A DNA stretch of 64,000 nucleotides from CTSoil-075 sp042610375 (GTDB lineage Bacteria > Bacillota > Negativicutes > DSM-13327), in assembly GCF_042610375.1 (NCBI RefSeq), contig NZ_JBGJZL010000015.1, positions 1 through 64,000 of the forward strand, read 5' to 3'. Shown piece after piece: positions 26,859 to 36,054 of the stretch; position 1 is the first letter of the stretch; each line of letters begins with the position of its first letter. The notes under the pieces are model-generated. The model ran no database searches and had not been told where the DNA came from. It saw only the letters and a program-made list of their open reading frames with translations. The position numbers were made by a program, and so were the translations under genes.

Positions 26859-27887
26859 TTAGACAAAATATTCTACTTTAGCCTGAGGAAAAAATCTGGT
26901 AAGTTCTATTTTCATATATTTCTTCATGTCATTCATTTCTTGTTCTTGATAAATATATTTACCATAGCCAAATTGTCCGTACTTATATTTCCGTTGCTCT
27001 TCCTCTAATGGCAATGTAGTCTCAGGAAATAAATCAAGAATGTTACTTTTAGCGCGTTTAGTAAACCGATGAGATATCAACTCAAAGGTCAAATCCCTTC
27101 GAGCTTCTTGAGGTAATTGTTCATCTAACGTTTCTAATAAATTATGATAATCTTGCTCCCAATTATCATAATAAAAAATAGGGGCAATGATAAATCCCAG
27201 AGGATAACCTGCACGTGCTACTTTACAAGCCGCAATCACTCTTTCTGTCATAGATGGTGTAGCATGTTCATATTTCTCAATGATAGTGGCAGCATTTATA
27301 CTGAAACGAAATCTGGTATGTCCGTTGTGGACAGCAGTTAGTAAAGAATCTACCTTATCGTGCTTAGTCACAAAACGAAATTGTCCCAAAGGTTGAGCCC
27401 CAAAAAATTCAATTGTTTTATGCAATAGTCCTGTAAGATATTCTGTTGGAATAGGGTCAGAGGTAGCGGCTCCCTCGAATAAAGTTATTTCCGGTGCTCG
27501 TTGTTGTATATAACGAGAAGCCTGATTTAATAAATCGTCGATATTTACATAGACTCTCAGATAGGGCTTTTTGCCCAGAGTCGTCGCCAAATAACAATAT
27601 TCGCACATACTAGGACAGCTTGTTGTCAAGGGCAATTGATAATGAGCTGACGGTTTGCAACTCGAAAAATCCTTGCTCTTTCTAATGCCAACCACTAAAG
27701 TGCTTTTAGCCTCACGAAAGGCTTCCTGAGGAGTTTTCCCTGGAATACCAGTTATTCGATTATGTGAGCCAGTAAACTGAATAGGTATATTCATTTTTTG
27801 GAAACGTTCATATAAATCTTTTCCTAGAGGATATTCCAAAGCCTGTTGTTCAAAAAAGACTCTTTTAGGTACAAACCGACCAATCAA
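26859..27887 (-). CDS. SPL-family radical SAM protein (spore photoproduct lyase-like) lacking the catalytic cysteine
   Basis: 342 residues, the length of spore photoproduct lyase. The radical SAM triad is C91, C95, C98 in CPSMCEYCYL, with Y97 and Y99 at the same positions as the key tyrosines of the Bacillus subtilis enzyme. In that enzyme Cys141 donates the hydrogen atom; here the aligned segment is FEGAATSDP and residue 141 is alanine (codon at 27465-27467). The family repairs thymine photodimers in spores. Without this cysteine the protein may do another radical reaction or use a different donor. No cotranscribed partner is visible. Confidence 0.82.
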   Translation of the reverse strand: MIGRFVPKRVFFEQQALEYPLGKDLYERFQKMNIPIQFTGSHNRITGIPGKTPQEAFREAKSTLVVGIRKSKDFSSCKPSAHYQLPLTTSCPSMCEYCYLATTLGKKPYLRVYVNIDDLLNQASRYIQQRAPEITLFEGAATSDPIPTEYLTGLLHKTIEFFGAQPLGQFRFVTKHDKVDSLLTAVHNGHTRFRFSINAATIIEKYEHATPSMTERVIAACKVARAGYPLGFIIAPIFYYDNWEQDYHNLLETLDEQLPQEARRDLTFELISHRFTKRAKSNILDLFPETTLPLEEEQRKYKYGQFGYGKYIYQEQEMNDMKKYMKIELTRFFPQAKVEYFV

Positions 27888-28127
27888 ATAACCACCTCGT
27901 TTATCGCTATTTTTAACAAATAAAAGGTTTTGATATTGGTATTCTTAGAAGTATAAATCTAGTGTTAGCAGAAATAAGGGATATATACAGAATTATAGAG
28001 GAATCGGCATAATAGTATGGAATATCATATCAATATGAAATCCTGGTAGTTGTTTAAGAACTACCCAAAAATCATAAATCATACTAAAAAATAATATTGA
28101 AATCATTATTACAGGAGGAAAAGACAT

Positions 28128-29171
28128 ATGACAATTCAGGTTGGTTTAATTGGTTTTGGTCTTTCAGGATCGGTATTTCATGCTCCACTTATTTCGGCCG
28201 TTGAGGGATTGAACTTGAAAACAATCGTTACAAGTTCCGCTGCTGCAAAAGTCAAAAAGGATTATCCGAATGTAGAGATTGTGCTTGATGTAGATACCTT
28301 ATTATTACAAAAAGAAATTGACGTTGTCGTCATCACAAGTCCGAATACAACTCACTATGAGTATGCTAAAAGGGCAATAAAAGCTGGAAAACATGTGGTT
28401 GTGGAAAAACCTTTTACTGTGACGTCGGCAGAGGCGGATGAATTAATCATCCTTGCACAAAAAAAAGAGGTTATACTGACTGTTTTTCAAAATCGCCGGT
28501 GGGATAATGATTTTTTAACCGTTCGTGAACTGCTCGCTGCCAATGTATTAGGTACACTTGCTACATATGAGGCACATTATGACCGGTTTCGGCCTATTGT
28601 ACAGGATCGATGGCGCGAGAAAGATCTTCCTGGATCAGGAATGTTGTATGATCTAGGATCACATTTAATTGATCAAGCATTAACCTTATTTGGACTGCCG
28701 CAAGCAGTATGGGCCGACTTGCGGGTAGAACGAGAAGGAGCCGAGGCAACTGATTATTTTCATATCTTATTAAGTTATGACCGATTCAAAGTCATTTTGC
28801 ACTCAGGATCCCTTGTGAGGGATGCGGGATTGAAGTTTATGTTGCATGGAGATAAAGGGAGTTTTATTAAGTCAGGGTTAGACTGTCAAGAAGATCAGCT
28901 TAAACAAGGAATTTTGCCAGGTGATCTAGGATGGGGAGAAGATCATCAGGAAAATTATGGACGTTTGACTACAGAAATTGGTGGAATCATAATTCGCGGT
29001 ACGGTAGAGACTTTGCCAGGCCAATATGAAGAGTTTTATAAAAAATTGGTACAATCGATTGAACTGGGCATAGGGGCTCCAGTTTTGGCGGAAGATGCCC
29101 GTAATACAATTCGGGTGATTGAGCATGCAATGACAAGCCATCAGGAACAACGAACAGTAAAATTTTCGTAA
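28128..29171 (+). CDS. Gfo/Idh/MocA-family oxidoreductase
   Basis: 347 residues. An N-terminal Rossmann fold (GLIGFGLSGSVFHAPL, about 6-21) binds NAD(P), and EKPF (about 91-94) carries the family's conserved lysine. The C-terminal alpha/beta domain has GSGMLYDLGSHLIDQ, with a likely catalytic histidine. Close to the YvaA/IolW/YdgJ group, some of which act on scyllo-inositol; the substrate here is unknown. Preceded by AGGAGG; no obvious operon partner. Confidence 0.88.
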   Translation: MTIQVGLIGFGLSGSVFHAPLISAVEGLNLKTIVTSSAAAKVKKDYPNVEIVLDVDTLLLQKEIDVVVITSPNTTHYEYAKRAIKAGKHVVVEKPFTVTSAEADELIILAQKKEVILTVFQNRRWDNDFLTVRELLAANVLGTLATYEAHYDRFRPIVQDRWREKDLPGSGMLYDLGSHLIDQALTLFGLPQAVWADLRVEREGAEATDYFHILLSYDRFKVILHSGSLVRDAGLKFMLHGDKGSFIKSGLDCQEDQLKQGILPGDLGWGEDHQENYGRLTTEIGGIIIRGTVETLPGQYEEFYKKLVQSIELGIGAPVLAEDARNTIRVIEHAMTSHQEQRTVKFS

Positions 29172-29295
29172 TTTATGGTGATGATTTACCGCTTTCTCTA
29201 AGGAAATGGCTTCGGAATTTGGATTGATGATCTATGAGAAAGAAATTGATGTCTTGATTAGCCAGGATATTCTGAAAGGAAATGGTAGTTAAGAG

Positions 29296-29982
29296 ATGGA
29301 TAAACTTACGGAAGAATTAGATGGGCTTTATAATAGAATTCATTTCAAAGGGGAAGGGGCTATTCGAAATAAGCAAGAAGTGATCGATCAATTCTTGAAT
29401 AATATGGGTGAAGATAAGAGATTTGGGTTGACTTTGCAAATCAATATACAAGGGGCGACTAATGATCTATATAAAGATATTATCAAGCAAATAAAAAAAA
29501 TCGAACCAGATCTTTATTTTTATCCGGACTCAGATTTGCATATTACAGTCCTTGAAGTTATAAGTGGGAATAGTGAATTTGAGAAGGATGATGCTCAAAA
29601 TAATAAAATGATTGAACTCATTGAAAATGCTTTATCTAGTATAATCAAGTTTGATATAGAGTTTAAAGGATTGATTGTAAGTGATGCCGCCGTTTTGGGA
29701 AAAGGTTATTATCGACAAGGATTAAATCAAATACGAAACAAGATACGTGAATTATCAAGAGAAGAAAATATTGACGTAGAGCAACGTTATCAGCGTACTT
29801 CGGCTCATTTTACCGGGATCAGATTTAAGTCACCACTCAAAAATAGAAGTCAGCTTTTAGACATAGTTCAGAAATATAATGTCGCAGAAATAGGACGATT
29901 TAGAGTCAACGAATTGGAATTGGTCATTCATGACTGGTATAACCGTAGAAAAGAAGTAATCAAAACGTTCACCTTAGGATGA
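29296..29982 (+). CDS. 2H-phosphoesterase-superfamily protein (2'-5' RNA ligase-like)
   Basis: 228 residues. The two signature HxT motifs are visible: HITVLE (about residue 80) and HFTGIRF (about 174). Together they place it in the 2H superfamily, which hydrolyses 2',3'-cyclic or related phosphodiesters. The RNA or nucleotide substrate is unknown. The upstream 124 bp hold no clear gene. It converges on the AraC regulator through a shared hairpin. Confidence 0.75.
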   Translation: MDKLTEELDGLYNRIHFKGEGAIRNKQEVIDQFLNNMGEDKRFGLTLQINIQGATNDLYKDIIKQIKKIEPDLYFYPDSDLHITVLEVISGNSEFEKDDAQNNKMIELIENALSSIIKFDIEFKGLIVSDAAVLGKGYYRQGLNQIRNKIRELSREENIDVEQRYQRTSAHFTGIRFKSPLKNRSQLLDIVQKYNVAEIGRFRVNELELVIHDWYNRRKEVIKTFTLG

Positions 29983-30022
29983 GGACTTTGAAGAGAGTCA
30001 GCTGATTTCTGTACATATATAA

Positions 30023-30088
30023 AACCTAGATAGACAGGCTGGACCAATCGATTGAAAAATCTATTGGTCCAGCTTTTCTATCTAGGTT
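30023..30088. terminator. Shared hairpin between convergent genes
   Basis: A long interrupted stem: AACCTAGATAG pairs with CTATCTAGGTT, and AGGCTGGACCAAT with ATTGGTCCAGCTT (with a G-T pair). T-rich on the right and A-rich on the left, so it can serve both directions. Confidence 0.85.
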
Positions 30089-30127
30089 AAAAAAGAAGAC
30101 TTTCTGATACCCGTTCAGCTTGACTCT

Positions 30128-30940
30128 TTAAAAAGAGCGTTGTAGTGCGCTAGGACAGAAACCTGTACGTTTCTTAAATAATTTACTGAAATAATAAGGG
30201 TCAGAGTAGCCTACACAAGCAGAAATTTCTGCTACAGAGGAAGTTGTGGCACAGAGTAATTCCTTAGCGTGTCGCATCCGGCGATCGATTAAATATTCAT
30301 TTGGTCCTATGCCCATGTATTTTTGAAATAAATAAGCGAACTGCTTAGAGTTCAAGCCATGTTGCTCAGCTAATTCTGGTATGGTGAGAGGTTGCATGTA
30401 ATGAATCTTTATGTATTCGATAGATTGCTCTATCAGGTCTCGGTTATTGTCGTTGCGTTGATGATTCGCACAGGTGAAAATTTCATCCAAAAGACTGAAA
30501 AACAGTGATTTTGCTCGTAATGTAGCGAGGTTGCCCGGTGTGTTACACATATGGTAGAGGCGATGCAGCATATCATTGATGCGTGTGTTCTGTCCGGGAT
30601 CAAGTTGGTAATGAGATGATCCATAGGATAATCCATCCTTTTCATCACCGTCAACCCGATAATGTATGACCATGAAATCCCACTCAAACCGTCCTAAAAC
30701 TTCTTTATCGAGAGTCATATTTGGACCACTGTGAAAGATCTTTCCAGGATCCATTATATAAGGAATACCATCAAAAAACATTCTAGCCCTTCCATGCAGC
30801 GGGAAAATGAAACTGGAGTATGGTGGAGTAAAGACGCCAAAGCACTTTCCGCCCGGTGGTACGACTGATCTGACCATGTTGATTAGGTTAATATTTATAG
30901 TAGAAAAATATCCTGCTAACTCATTGATATCCACCTTCAT
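30128..30940 (-). CDS. AraC-family regulator of the iron-uptake operon
   Basis: 270 residues. A cupin-like sensing half (about 20-150) is followed by two helix-turn-helix units: IPELAEQHGLNSKQFAYLFQKYMG and VAEISACVGYSDPYYFSKLFKKRTG (about 185-265). The divergent position next to a siderophore receptor resembles siderophore-sensing activators (YbtA/PchR/Btr type); the ligand is not known. I place the start at 30940, after AAGGAGG; an in-frame upstream ATG at 31030 lacks a ribosome site. A Fur box lies upstream. Confidence 0.9.
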   Translation of the reverse strand: MKVDINELAGYFSTININLINMVRSVVPPGGKCFGVFTPPYSSFIFPLHGRARMFFDGIPYIMDPGKIFHSGPNMTLDKEVLGRFEWDFMVIHYRVDGDEKDGLSYGSSHYQLDPGQNTRINDMLHRLYHMCNTPGNLATLRAKSLFFSLLDEIFTCANHQRNDNNRDLIEQSIEYIKIHYMQPLTIPELAEQHGLNSKQFAYLFQKYMGIGPNEYLIDRRMRHAKELLCATTSSVAEISACVGYSDPYYFSKLFKKRTGFCPSALQRSF

Positions 30941-31060
30941 TTTAATAAACCTCCTTACTCGATAGTAGCAATTGACTGGGAAAATGAGTCTGTTTTTTTG
31001 TAATATTCTAACATAAATTATTTCAATCATTTTCTAGGTGAGCATATTTTGAAATCTAAA

Positions 31061-31113
31061 AGCAATGATTATCATTATCATTGCTAGAGTTATAATGAAG
31101 TATTATAACTCTA
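31061..31113. promoter_or_regulatory. Fur box and adjacent palindromic promoter
   Basis: The minus strand of 31061-31079 matches the 19-bp Fur consensus at 16 positions. Immediately beside it, 31085-31096 and 31102-31113 form a 12-bp perfect palindrome (TAGAGTTATAAT / ATTATAACTCTA, 5-nt centre) whose arms contain TATAAT in both directions, so divergent -10 elements are plausible. Confidence 0.75.
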
Positions 31114-31295
31114 CAGTACATGCTTGTCAATCAATTCTCTGACTTAACCCTTCTATTTAAAATGTTACTCAATATTTTTTTGAGTAACTCGTAAATATCC
31201 TGTGTAGCTATTAGAAAAAAATCTATGAGGGTATCGAAATATGTCCATTTACTTCAGTTGGTCTGCTTGGTATTCTATATAAGAATTATTAAATT

Positions 31296-31314
31296 GATAT
31301 TGATAATCATTTTC
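31296..31314. promoter_or_regulatory. Fur box before the siderophore receptor gene
   Basis: GATATTGATAATCATTTTC matches the Fur consensus at 17 of 19 positions, 160 bp before the receptor ATG. Iron-dependent repression is expected. Confidence 0.8.
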
Positions 31315-31473
31315 ATGTTGGTTTATTTAAAGTCGCATTCCTTATGGAAAAAACAGTGGAAATGGTATTTATCTTTCTTTCATCCTTATTTTCTCAGCTA
31401 AGGTGCAAGGCGCTGCCTTTATGGTTAGATCATGGGGACACCTTAAGTAAAAATAACAAAGGAGTCGAATCTT

Positions 31474-33720
31474 ATGAAGAAAAAAATGTCTCGTACCAAA
31501 AAAAATATGCTCTACGCCTTGCTTGGTAGCAGCTTACTATGGCATATACCAATGATTACATACGCGGCAGAGGATGTTACGGAAACAGGCACGGTAAAAG
31601 AGCAAGTCACAGAGGAACAGGCAGCAGACAAAAATAAGGATGGGAAGCGTGAATTTGCTCTCGAAGAGATAAAAGTTACAGCTGATCGTGAGCGTAAAAA
31701 GCCTAAGGAGTTACCGCCTGCTTATGCTGGTGGTCAAGTGGCCCGCGGGGCTAATCTAGGTGTACTGGGCAATAAGGATTTCATGGATACACCATTTAAT
31801 ATCACCAGTTATACGGCACAGGCTATTGAGGACCAACAGGCAAGTACACTGCATGATGTACTGATCAATGATCCATCAATCCGTTTTACCACTTCTAGCG
31901 GACATATTCAGGAAAATTTTACGATTCGCGGGTTTGGTTTACTTGCTGAAGAACTTAATTTTAACGGAATGCAAGGTCTGGCACCACTTAACCATGTACC
32001 GGTAGAATTTCTGGAAAGAGTAGAAGTACTTAAAGGTCCTGGCTCTTTTTTAAACGGAAGTGTGAATGGAGCGGTTGGTGGTACCGTTAATCTTGTGCCG
32101 AAACGGGCTGGCGAAATAGACGTCACCACCTTTACTACCGACTATTCCTCAGGGTCTCAATTCGGTGGACATCTTGATATTGGCCGTCGTTATGGTAAAA
32201 ATAAAGAATTTGGCATTCGATTCAATGGTGTTTATAAAGATGGAGGTACGGAAACCGATGGTCAGTCGAAAGAAAGACTATTAGGCGCTATGGGCATGGA
32301 TTATCGTCATGATAGGTGGCGTTTGTCCTTGGATGCTTATGGCTCCCAAGAAAATTTTGATAATGGATCGGTTTCTATGTATGACCTAGGCAAGGGCGTT
32401 ATCTCTGCTCCTGATGGTTCTACTAATTTACTTAAAGGGACATATGGTTCAGCGCGGAACAATGCGATCTTGTTTAAAAGTGAATATGATGTGAATGACA
32501 AGCTGACTGCCTACGCTAGTATTGGTAAGCTTTCCAGCACTACGACAGGTTATCTTTCGGGCAATCACGCCAACAGCATCCTAGCAGACGGTACAGCTAC
32601 CGTCAATCGAAATAATCAATACTGGTGGACAGATTCTGCTTCAGCTGAACTGGGTTTACGTGGTAAGTACCAAACAGGTTCGATTGAACATCAAATTGTT
32701 TTAGGTTCAAGCTATCTAACTTCTGAAAACTCCAGTGTTTATACGCAAGTATCAGGTAAAACAAATATTTATAATCCGATTGTTTTTAACGTGTTAGCGC
32801 CAACACCAGCGAGACCAAATAAAAGCAATGATAAAGAGCTCTCCAGCCTTTTTATCGCCGATACCCTTTCTTTCAATAAAGAAAAAGTTCAATTAACCTT
32901 AGGTATGCGCCGGCAAAATGTGAATACTAGAAGTTTTAATGTTACCACTGGTGCTCAAACCAGTGAATATGATGCAAGTGCGAACACACCAATGCTTGGC
33001 CTTGTTGTCAAACCGTGGGACAATTCCGTTGCTCTTTATGCCAATTACATTGAAGGATTGAGTGCTGGCAAAGTCGTTGCAACGGGTGTGAATGTAAATA
33101 ATGGTGGTGAGATCTTACCACCATATAAAAGTAAACAAAAGGAAGTTGGTGTTAAATGGGATGGTGGCGATTTTGCTAATACCCTTTCCTTTTATAAAAT
33201 CACAAAACCAAGTGAAACTAATGTTTATCTAACTAGCACTTTATATAATGTAACATCTGATGGTGAACAAGAAAACCGTGGTATTGAATGGAGTACTTTT
33301 GGCAAAGTTGCAAAAAACCTACGTCTCTTGGGGGGGATTGCTTATACCCAAGGTGAATTAACTCGTCAAACTAAAGGAGTCAATGAAGGGAATACACCTG
33401 CAGGTATCCCTAAATGGCAGACAAATTTAGGTTTGGAATGGGATACTCCTTGGAACCCCAACTTAGCCCTTTCTGTTCGGGCAGTATACACTAGCTCACA
33501 ATATATCAATAATACGAATACACTCAAAATTCCAAGCTGGGTACGGTATGATCTCGGTGCAAGCTATAAAACGACTATGGGAAAAACACCGGTTACTTTC
33601 AATGCCAGTGTGGAAAATGTACTTAATAAAAACTATTGGGCAGGTTCTTTTAATACTTCTGGTTATGTTACGCTGGGCAACCCTCGTACTTTTAAACTAT
33701 CTGCAACGATGAGTTTATAA
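31474..33720 (+). CDS. TonB-dependent siderophore receptor
   Basis: 748 residues. A signal peptide (hydrophobic core about 12-30, cut near AYAAED) leads to a TonB-box-like segment (EEIKVTADR), a plug domain (about 80-210, with NFTIRGFG, FLERVEVLKGPGSFLNGS and GGTVNLVPKR) and a 22-strand-type barrel ending in an aromatic-rich strand and a terminal leucine (TFKLSATMSL). It would import ferric siderophores across an outer membrane, so the host is diderm. Two Fur boxes and a divergent AraC gene control the locus. DUF3649 and PepSY genes follow. Confidence 0.95.
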   Translation: MKKKMSRTKKNMLYALLGSSLLWHIPMITYAAEDVTETGTVKEQVTEEQAADKNKDGKREFALEEIKVTADRERKKPKELPPAYAGGQVARGANLGVLGNKDFMDTPFNITSYTAQAIEDQQASTLHDVLINDPSIRFTTSSGHIQENFTIRGFGLLAEELNFNGMQGLAPLNHVPVEFLERVEVLKGPGSFLNGSVNGAVGGTVNLVPKRAGEIDVTTFTTDYSSGSQFGGHLDIGRRYGKNKEFGIRFNGVYKDGGTETDGQSKERLLGAMGMDYRHDRWRLSLDAYGSQENFDNGSVSMYDLGKGVISAPDGSTNLLKGTYGSARNNAILFKSEYDVNDKLTAYASIGKLSSTTTGYLSGNHANSILADGTATVNRNNQYWWTDSASAELGLRGKYQTGSIEHQIVLGSSYLTSENSSVYTQVSGKTNIYNPIVFNVLAPTPARPNKSNDKELSSLFIADTLSFNKEKVQLTLGMRRQNVNTRSFNVTTGAQTSEYDASANTPMLGLVVKPWDNSVALYANYIEGLSAGKVVATGVNVNNGGEILPPYKSKQKEVGVKWDGGDFANTLSFYKITKPSETNVYLTSTLYNVTSDGEQENRGIEWSTFGKVAKNLRLLGGIAYTQGELTRQTKGVNEGNTPAGIPKWQTNLGLEWDTPWNPNLALSVRAVYTSSQYINNTNTLKIPSWVRYDLGASYKTTMGKTPVTFNASVENVLNKNYWAGSFNTSGYVTLGNPRTFKLSATMSL

Positions 33721-33725
33721 GGCAG

Positions 33726-34061
33726 GTGTTGATTATAAATATAACTATTCTTAATTCAATTCGCCAGCTGAAGGAATTTTCAGCTAGCACCAACAAAACG
33801 GGACAAGTCATCTTGCGCATTTTAGCCGCTGTGCTTGGCGGTTATGGCTTAACCTATAGTACTCTAGCAGCTTTAGCAATATTATTACCTTGGCCTCGAG
33901 TTGATGTAGTATTTTTTAGCGCATTGTTTCCGAGTTTAGTTTGGCTAGGTGGGATACTGTGGGCTTTTGCTGCCCCCACTGCTCAAAGAGCCTGGCGAGA
34001 CATGCTAGGAGCGACAGCGTTTTGTAGTCTCTTGGCTATGGTTGTAGTCTGGGGACGTTAA
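33726..34061 (+). CDS. DUF3649-family small membrane protein (iron-uptake operon)
   Basis: About 111 residues with three hydrophobic helices and a C-terminal part with AAPTAQRAWRD. This is the small protein usually found between a siderophore receptor and a PepSY protein. It starts 5 bp after the receptor stop; the start codon is uncertain, as GTG 33726 and TTG 33729 are both in frame and AAGGCAGG lies directly upstream. Function unknown; probably a membrane partner of the PepSY protein. Confidence 0.75.
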   Translation: MLIINITILNSIRQLKEFSASTNKTGQVILRILAAVLGGYGLTYSTLAALAILLPWPRVDVVFFSALFPSLVWLGGILWAFAAPTAQRAWRDMLGATAFCSLLAMVVVWGR

Positions 34062-34074
34062 AGGAGTATAGATA

Positions 34075-35598
34075 GTGATAAAATCAACAATAAATAAAAC
34101 TGTTACTCAGTCGATGAGTGAACTACATACTTGGGGGGGATTGATTTTTGGCTGGTTACTGTTTGTTATCTTTTTGACAGGTACGCTGGCGGTATTCCAG
34201 CCTGAATTGACCCATTGGATGAAACCGGAATTTAGGGCTGTTCAAGTTATGCCTGAGCAAGCTCTGGCTGAAGCGAACAAAAAACTTCGCCAAGTTGCCC
34301 CCCAAAGCGATAATTGGACAATTCGTCTGCCACAGACACGTTATCCCGTACTCGATATTAGTTGGAAGAAAGGTAAGGCAACATTAGAAAGGCATTTAGA
34401 TCCTCTGACGGGAGAGATAATCAAAGAACGTCAAACAGAAGGCGGCCATTTCTTTACGGACTTTCACTCTGAACTACATCGTGGTAAGGCTGGTTTATGG
34501 CTAGTCAGTGCTGCATCTCTTGTATTATTGGCGGCAGTAGTCTCTGGGATCATCATTCGTAAGCAGGTATTTAAAGAATTTTTTCTTTTGCGCTGGCGCC
34601 GGACATGGCTTCATGCTCATCTTATGACTGGTGTACTCACGCTACCTTTCGTACTGCTTATTACCTATACTGGTTTGGTGCTGACCTTCATGGAAGTGAT
34701 GCCCGTTGCAACACACTTACTATATGAGAATAAGGCTAAATTATGGAGCGAAGTCGGACTCATTTCTGACCAGAAACGTGGGAATGTCCCCGCCACGTTA
34801 CTACCTTTAGAGCAATTGCTGCCCTTGGCGGAAAAAGAATTTGGTAAGGGTAAGATTGCTTATGTTCTAGTTAAAAATCCAGGAGACCAGCAAGCCGTAA
34901 TAACCTTTATACGCAATATCGACGATCGGATTGCAGCCGTAGGTGACCGAGTTTCTTTTAACGGGGTTACGGGTGAACTGATCGGCATCCATAAGGAGTG
35001 GAACCCTTCTGTCTATACCGTTCGCTATTTAGCTGGATTACATGTTGCTAGGTTTGGTGGCTATATGATTTCCTGGTTGTATTTTCTATCTGGTTTGATC
35101 GGTTGCGTTATGATCGCCGCCGGACTGGTATTTTTTACAGTCAAGCGACGTAGTCGTTATGCCAAGAGTAGTAAGATGCTCCAACATACTTATCGTGCTA
35201 TCGAAGCCTTGAATACGACAGCGATCACTGGTGCTATGATTGCCTGCACTAGCTATTTGTGGGCCAATCGGCTTTTACCCATCTCTATGCGGGAACGGGC
35301 AGATAGTGAAATCACCGTATTTTTTTGTGTATGGCTGTTGATGCTTATCCATGCTTTTTGGCGTTCACCACTGCGGGCTTGGATCGAACAACTGGCAATC
35401 GCAGCTGGGCTTTGCATTGGGCTACCAATCATAAATAGTTTGACGACAAATGTCGGTCTGCTAAGGGCCATCCCACGTAGTGATTGGATGACGGTCGGCG
35501 TCGATTTGACGGCAATCGTGTTTGGAATCTTGTTAGGAACTGTCGCCTGGCGCATTGCTAACAAAGAAAATGATAATAGCCATAGGGTGCTGAACTAG
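34075..35598 (+). CDS. PepSY-associated TM-helix protein (putative ferric-siderophore reductase)
   Basis: 507 residues with an N-terminal helix (about 20-45), a periplasmic PepSY region, then several helices. Conserved histidines in MSELHTWGG, DFHSELHRG, WLHAHLM and LAGLHVARFGG fit haem binding. PiuB/FegB-type relatives are thought to reduce ferric siderophores at the inner membrane. Start is GTG 34075, after AAAGGAG and 13 bp after the DUF3649 stop. A terminator lies at 35632, ending the three-gene operon. Confidence 0.88.
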   Translation: MIKSTINKTVTQSMSELHTWGGLIFGWLLFVIFLTGTLAVFQPELTHWMKPEFRAVQVMPEQALAEANKKLRQVAPQSDNWTIRLPQTRYPVLDISWKKGKATLERHLDPLTGEIIKERQTEGGHFFTDFHSELHRGKAGLWLVSAASLVLLAAVVSGIIIRKQVFKEFFLLRWRRTWLHAHLMTGVLTLPFVLLITYTGLVLTFMEVMPVATHLLYENKAKLWSEVGLISDQKRGNVPATLLPLEQLLPLAEKEFGKGKIAYVLVKNPGDQQAVITFIRNIDDRIAAVGDRVSFNGVTGELIGIHKEWNPSVYTVRYLAGLHVARFGGYMISWLYFLSGLIGCVMIAAGLVFFTVKRRSRYAKSSKMLQHTYRAIEALNTTAITGAMIACTSYLWANRLLPISMRERADSEITVFFCVWLLMLIHAFWRSPLRAWIEQLAIAAGLCIGLPIINSLTTNVGLLRAIPRSDWMTVGVDLTAIVFGILLGTVAWRIANKENDNSHRVLN

Positions 35599-35631
35599 TT
35601 TTTCTTCTCAGAAAAGATAAATAAAGTATGT

Positions 35632-35663
35632 AAAACTATGGCGGCCTATACCGCCATAGTTTT
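35632..35663 (+). terminator. Terminator of the iron-uptake operon
   Basis: A 13-bp perfect stem AAAACTATGGCGG / CCGCCATAGTTTT with a 6-nt loop and T residues at the end. Confidence 0.92.
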
Positions 35664-35756
35664 ATGTGCATTTGGTAAAGTCATGTAAAATTACGGTGTA
35701 TTTTTCCTATAATTTTAATTGAAGATATGGCAATAATAATGTTGGAGGTGATAAAC

Positions 35757-35876
35757 ATGAAAGAACAAGAATGCAAAAAGCAAGAAAATAAGAAACAAGT
35801 TAAGAACGTTGAATTTGCAAAAGAAATTAGTAATAATGATTGCAAGAAAAAACAAGATAAAGAAAAACAATGCTAA
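35757..35876 (+). CDS. Small lysine/cysteine-rich protein, 39 residues
   Basis: Complete frame with GGAGGTG (35744-35750) six bases before the ATG and its own terminator from 35883. The 39-residue product is highly charged: about a third lysine, with many Glu and Gln, almost no hydrophobic residues, and three cysteines at 6, 29 and 39 (the last residue). I do not recognise the family. It has no signal peptide or helix anchor. The composition suggests a disordered cytoplasmic or spore-associated peptide, possibly metal binding; that is inference. It is transcriptionally isolated between the iron operon and lutABC. Confidence 0.7.
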   Translation: MKEQECKKQENKKQVKNVEFAKEISNNDCKKKQDKEKQC

Positions 35877-35882
35877 AATAAA

Positions 35883-35925
35883 AAAAGAATTGCCTCAAAT
35901 TTTTTTGAGGCAATTCTTTTTTTAT
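35883..35925 (+). terminator. Terminator of the 39-codon gene
   Basis: AAAGAATTGCCTCAAA pairs with TTTGAGGCAATTCTTT over a short T loop, followed by a long T run; a very strong stem only 7 bp after the stop codon. Confidence 0.93.
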
Positions 35926-36054
35926 TTTTTAAGTATTAATTACTAGTAGTATGCAAAACATATGAATAATTGAATGATCTCTTAGTAAGACGATATATTT
36001 GTCCCTGTATTTCTTTATAGAGTAATCGAAAGTTACATAATTGGGGGGAGTAAT

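Larger units (their letters stand above)
30941..31473. other. 533-bp divergent control region of the iron-uptake locus
   Basis: Holds two Fur-like boxes and a 12-bp palindrome (listed separately). At 31164-31188 there is also a 9-bp hairpin, GTTACTCAA / TTGAGTAAC. A 61-codon open frame at 31344-31529 overlaps the receptor start in another frame and has no ribosome site, so I do not count it as a gene. Confidence 0.7.

Noticed and set aside
29206..29292. 28-residue frame between the oxidoreductase and the 2H phosphoesterase
   Set aside because: AAGGA lies just before its ATG, but the frame is short, unrecognised and too close to the next start; not enough to call a gene.
31344..31529. 61-codon frame before the TonB receptor
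   Set aside because: Overlaps the receptor start in another frame without a ribosome site; the region is better explained as control DNA.
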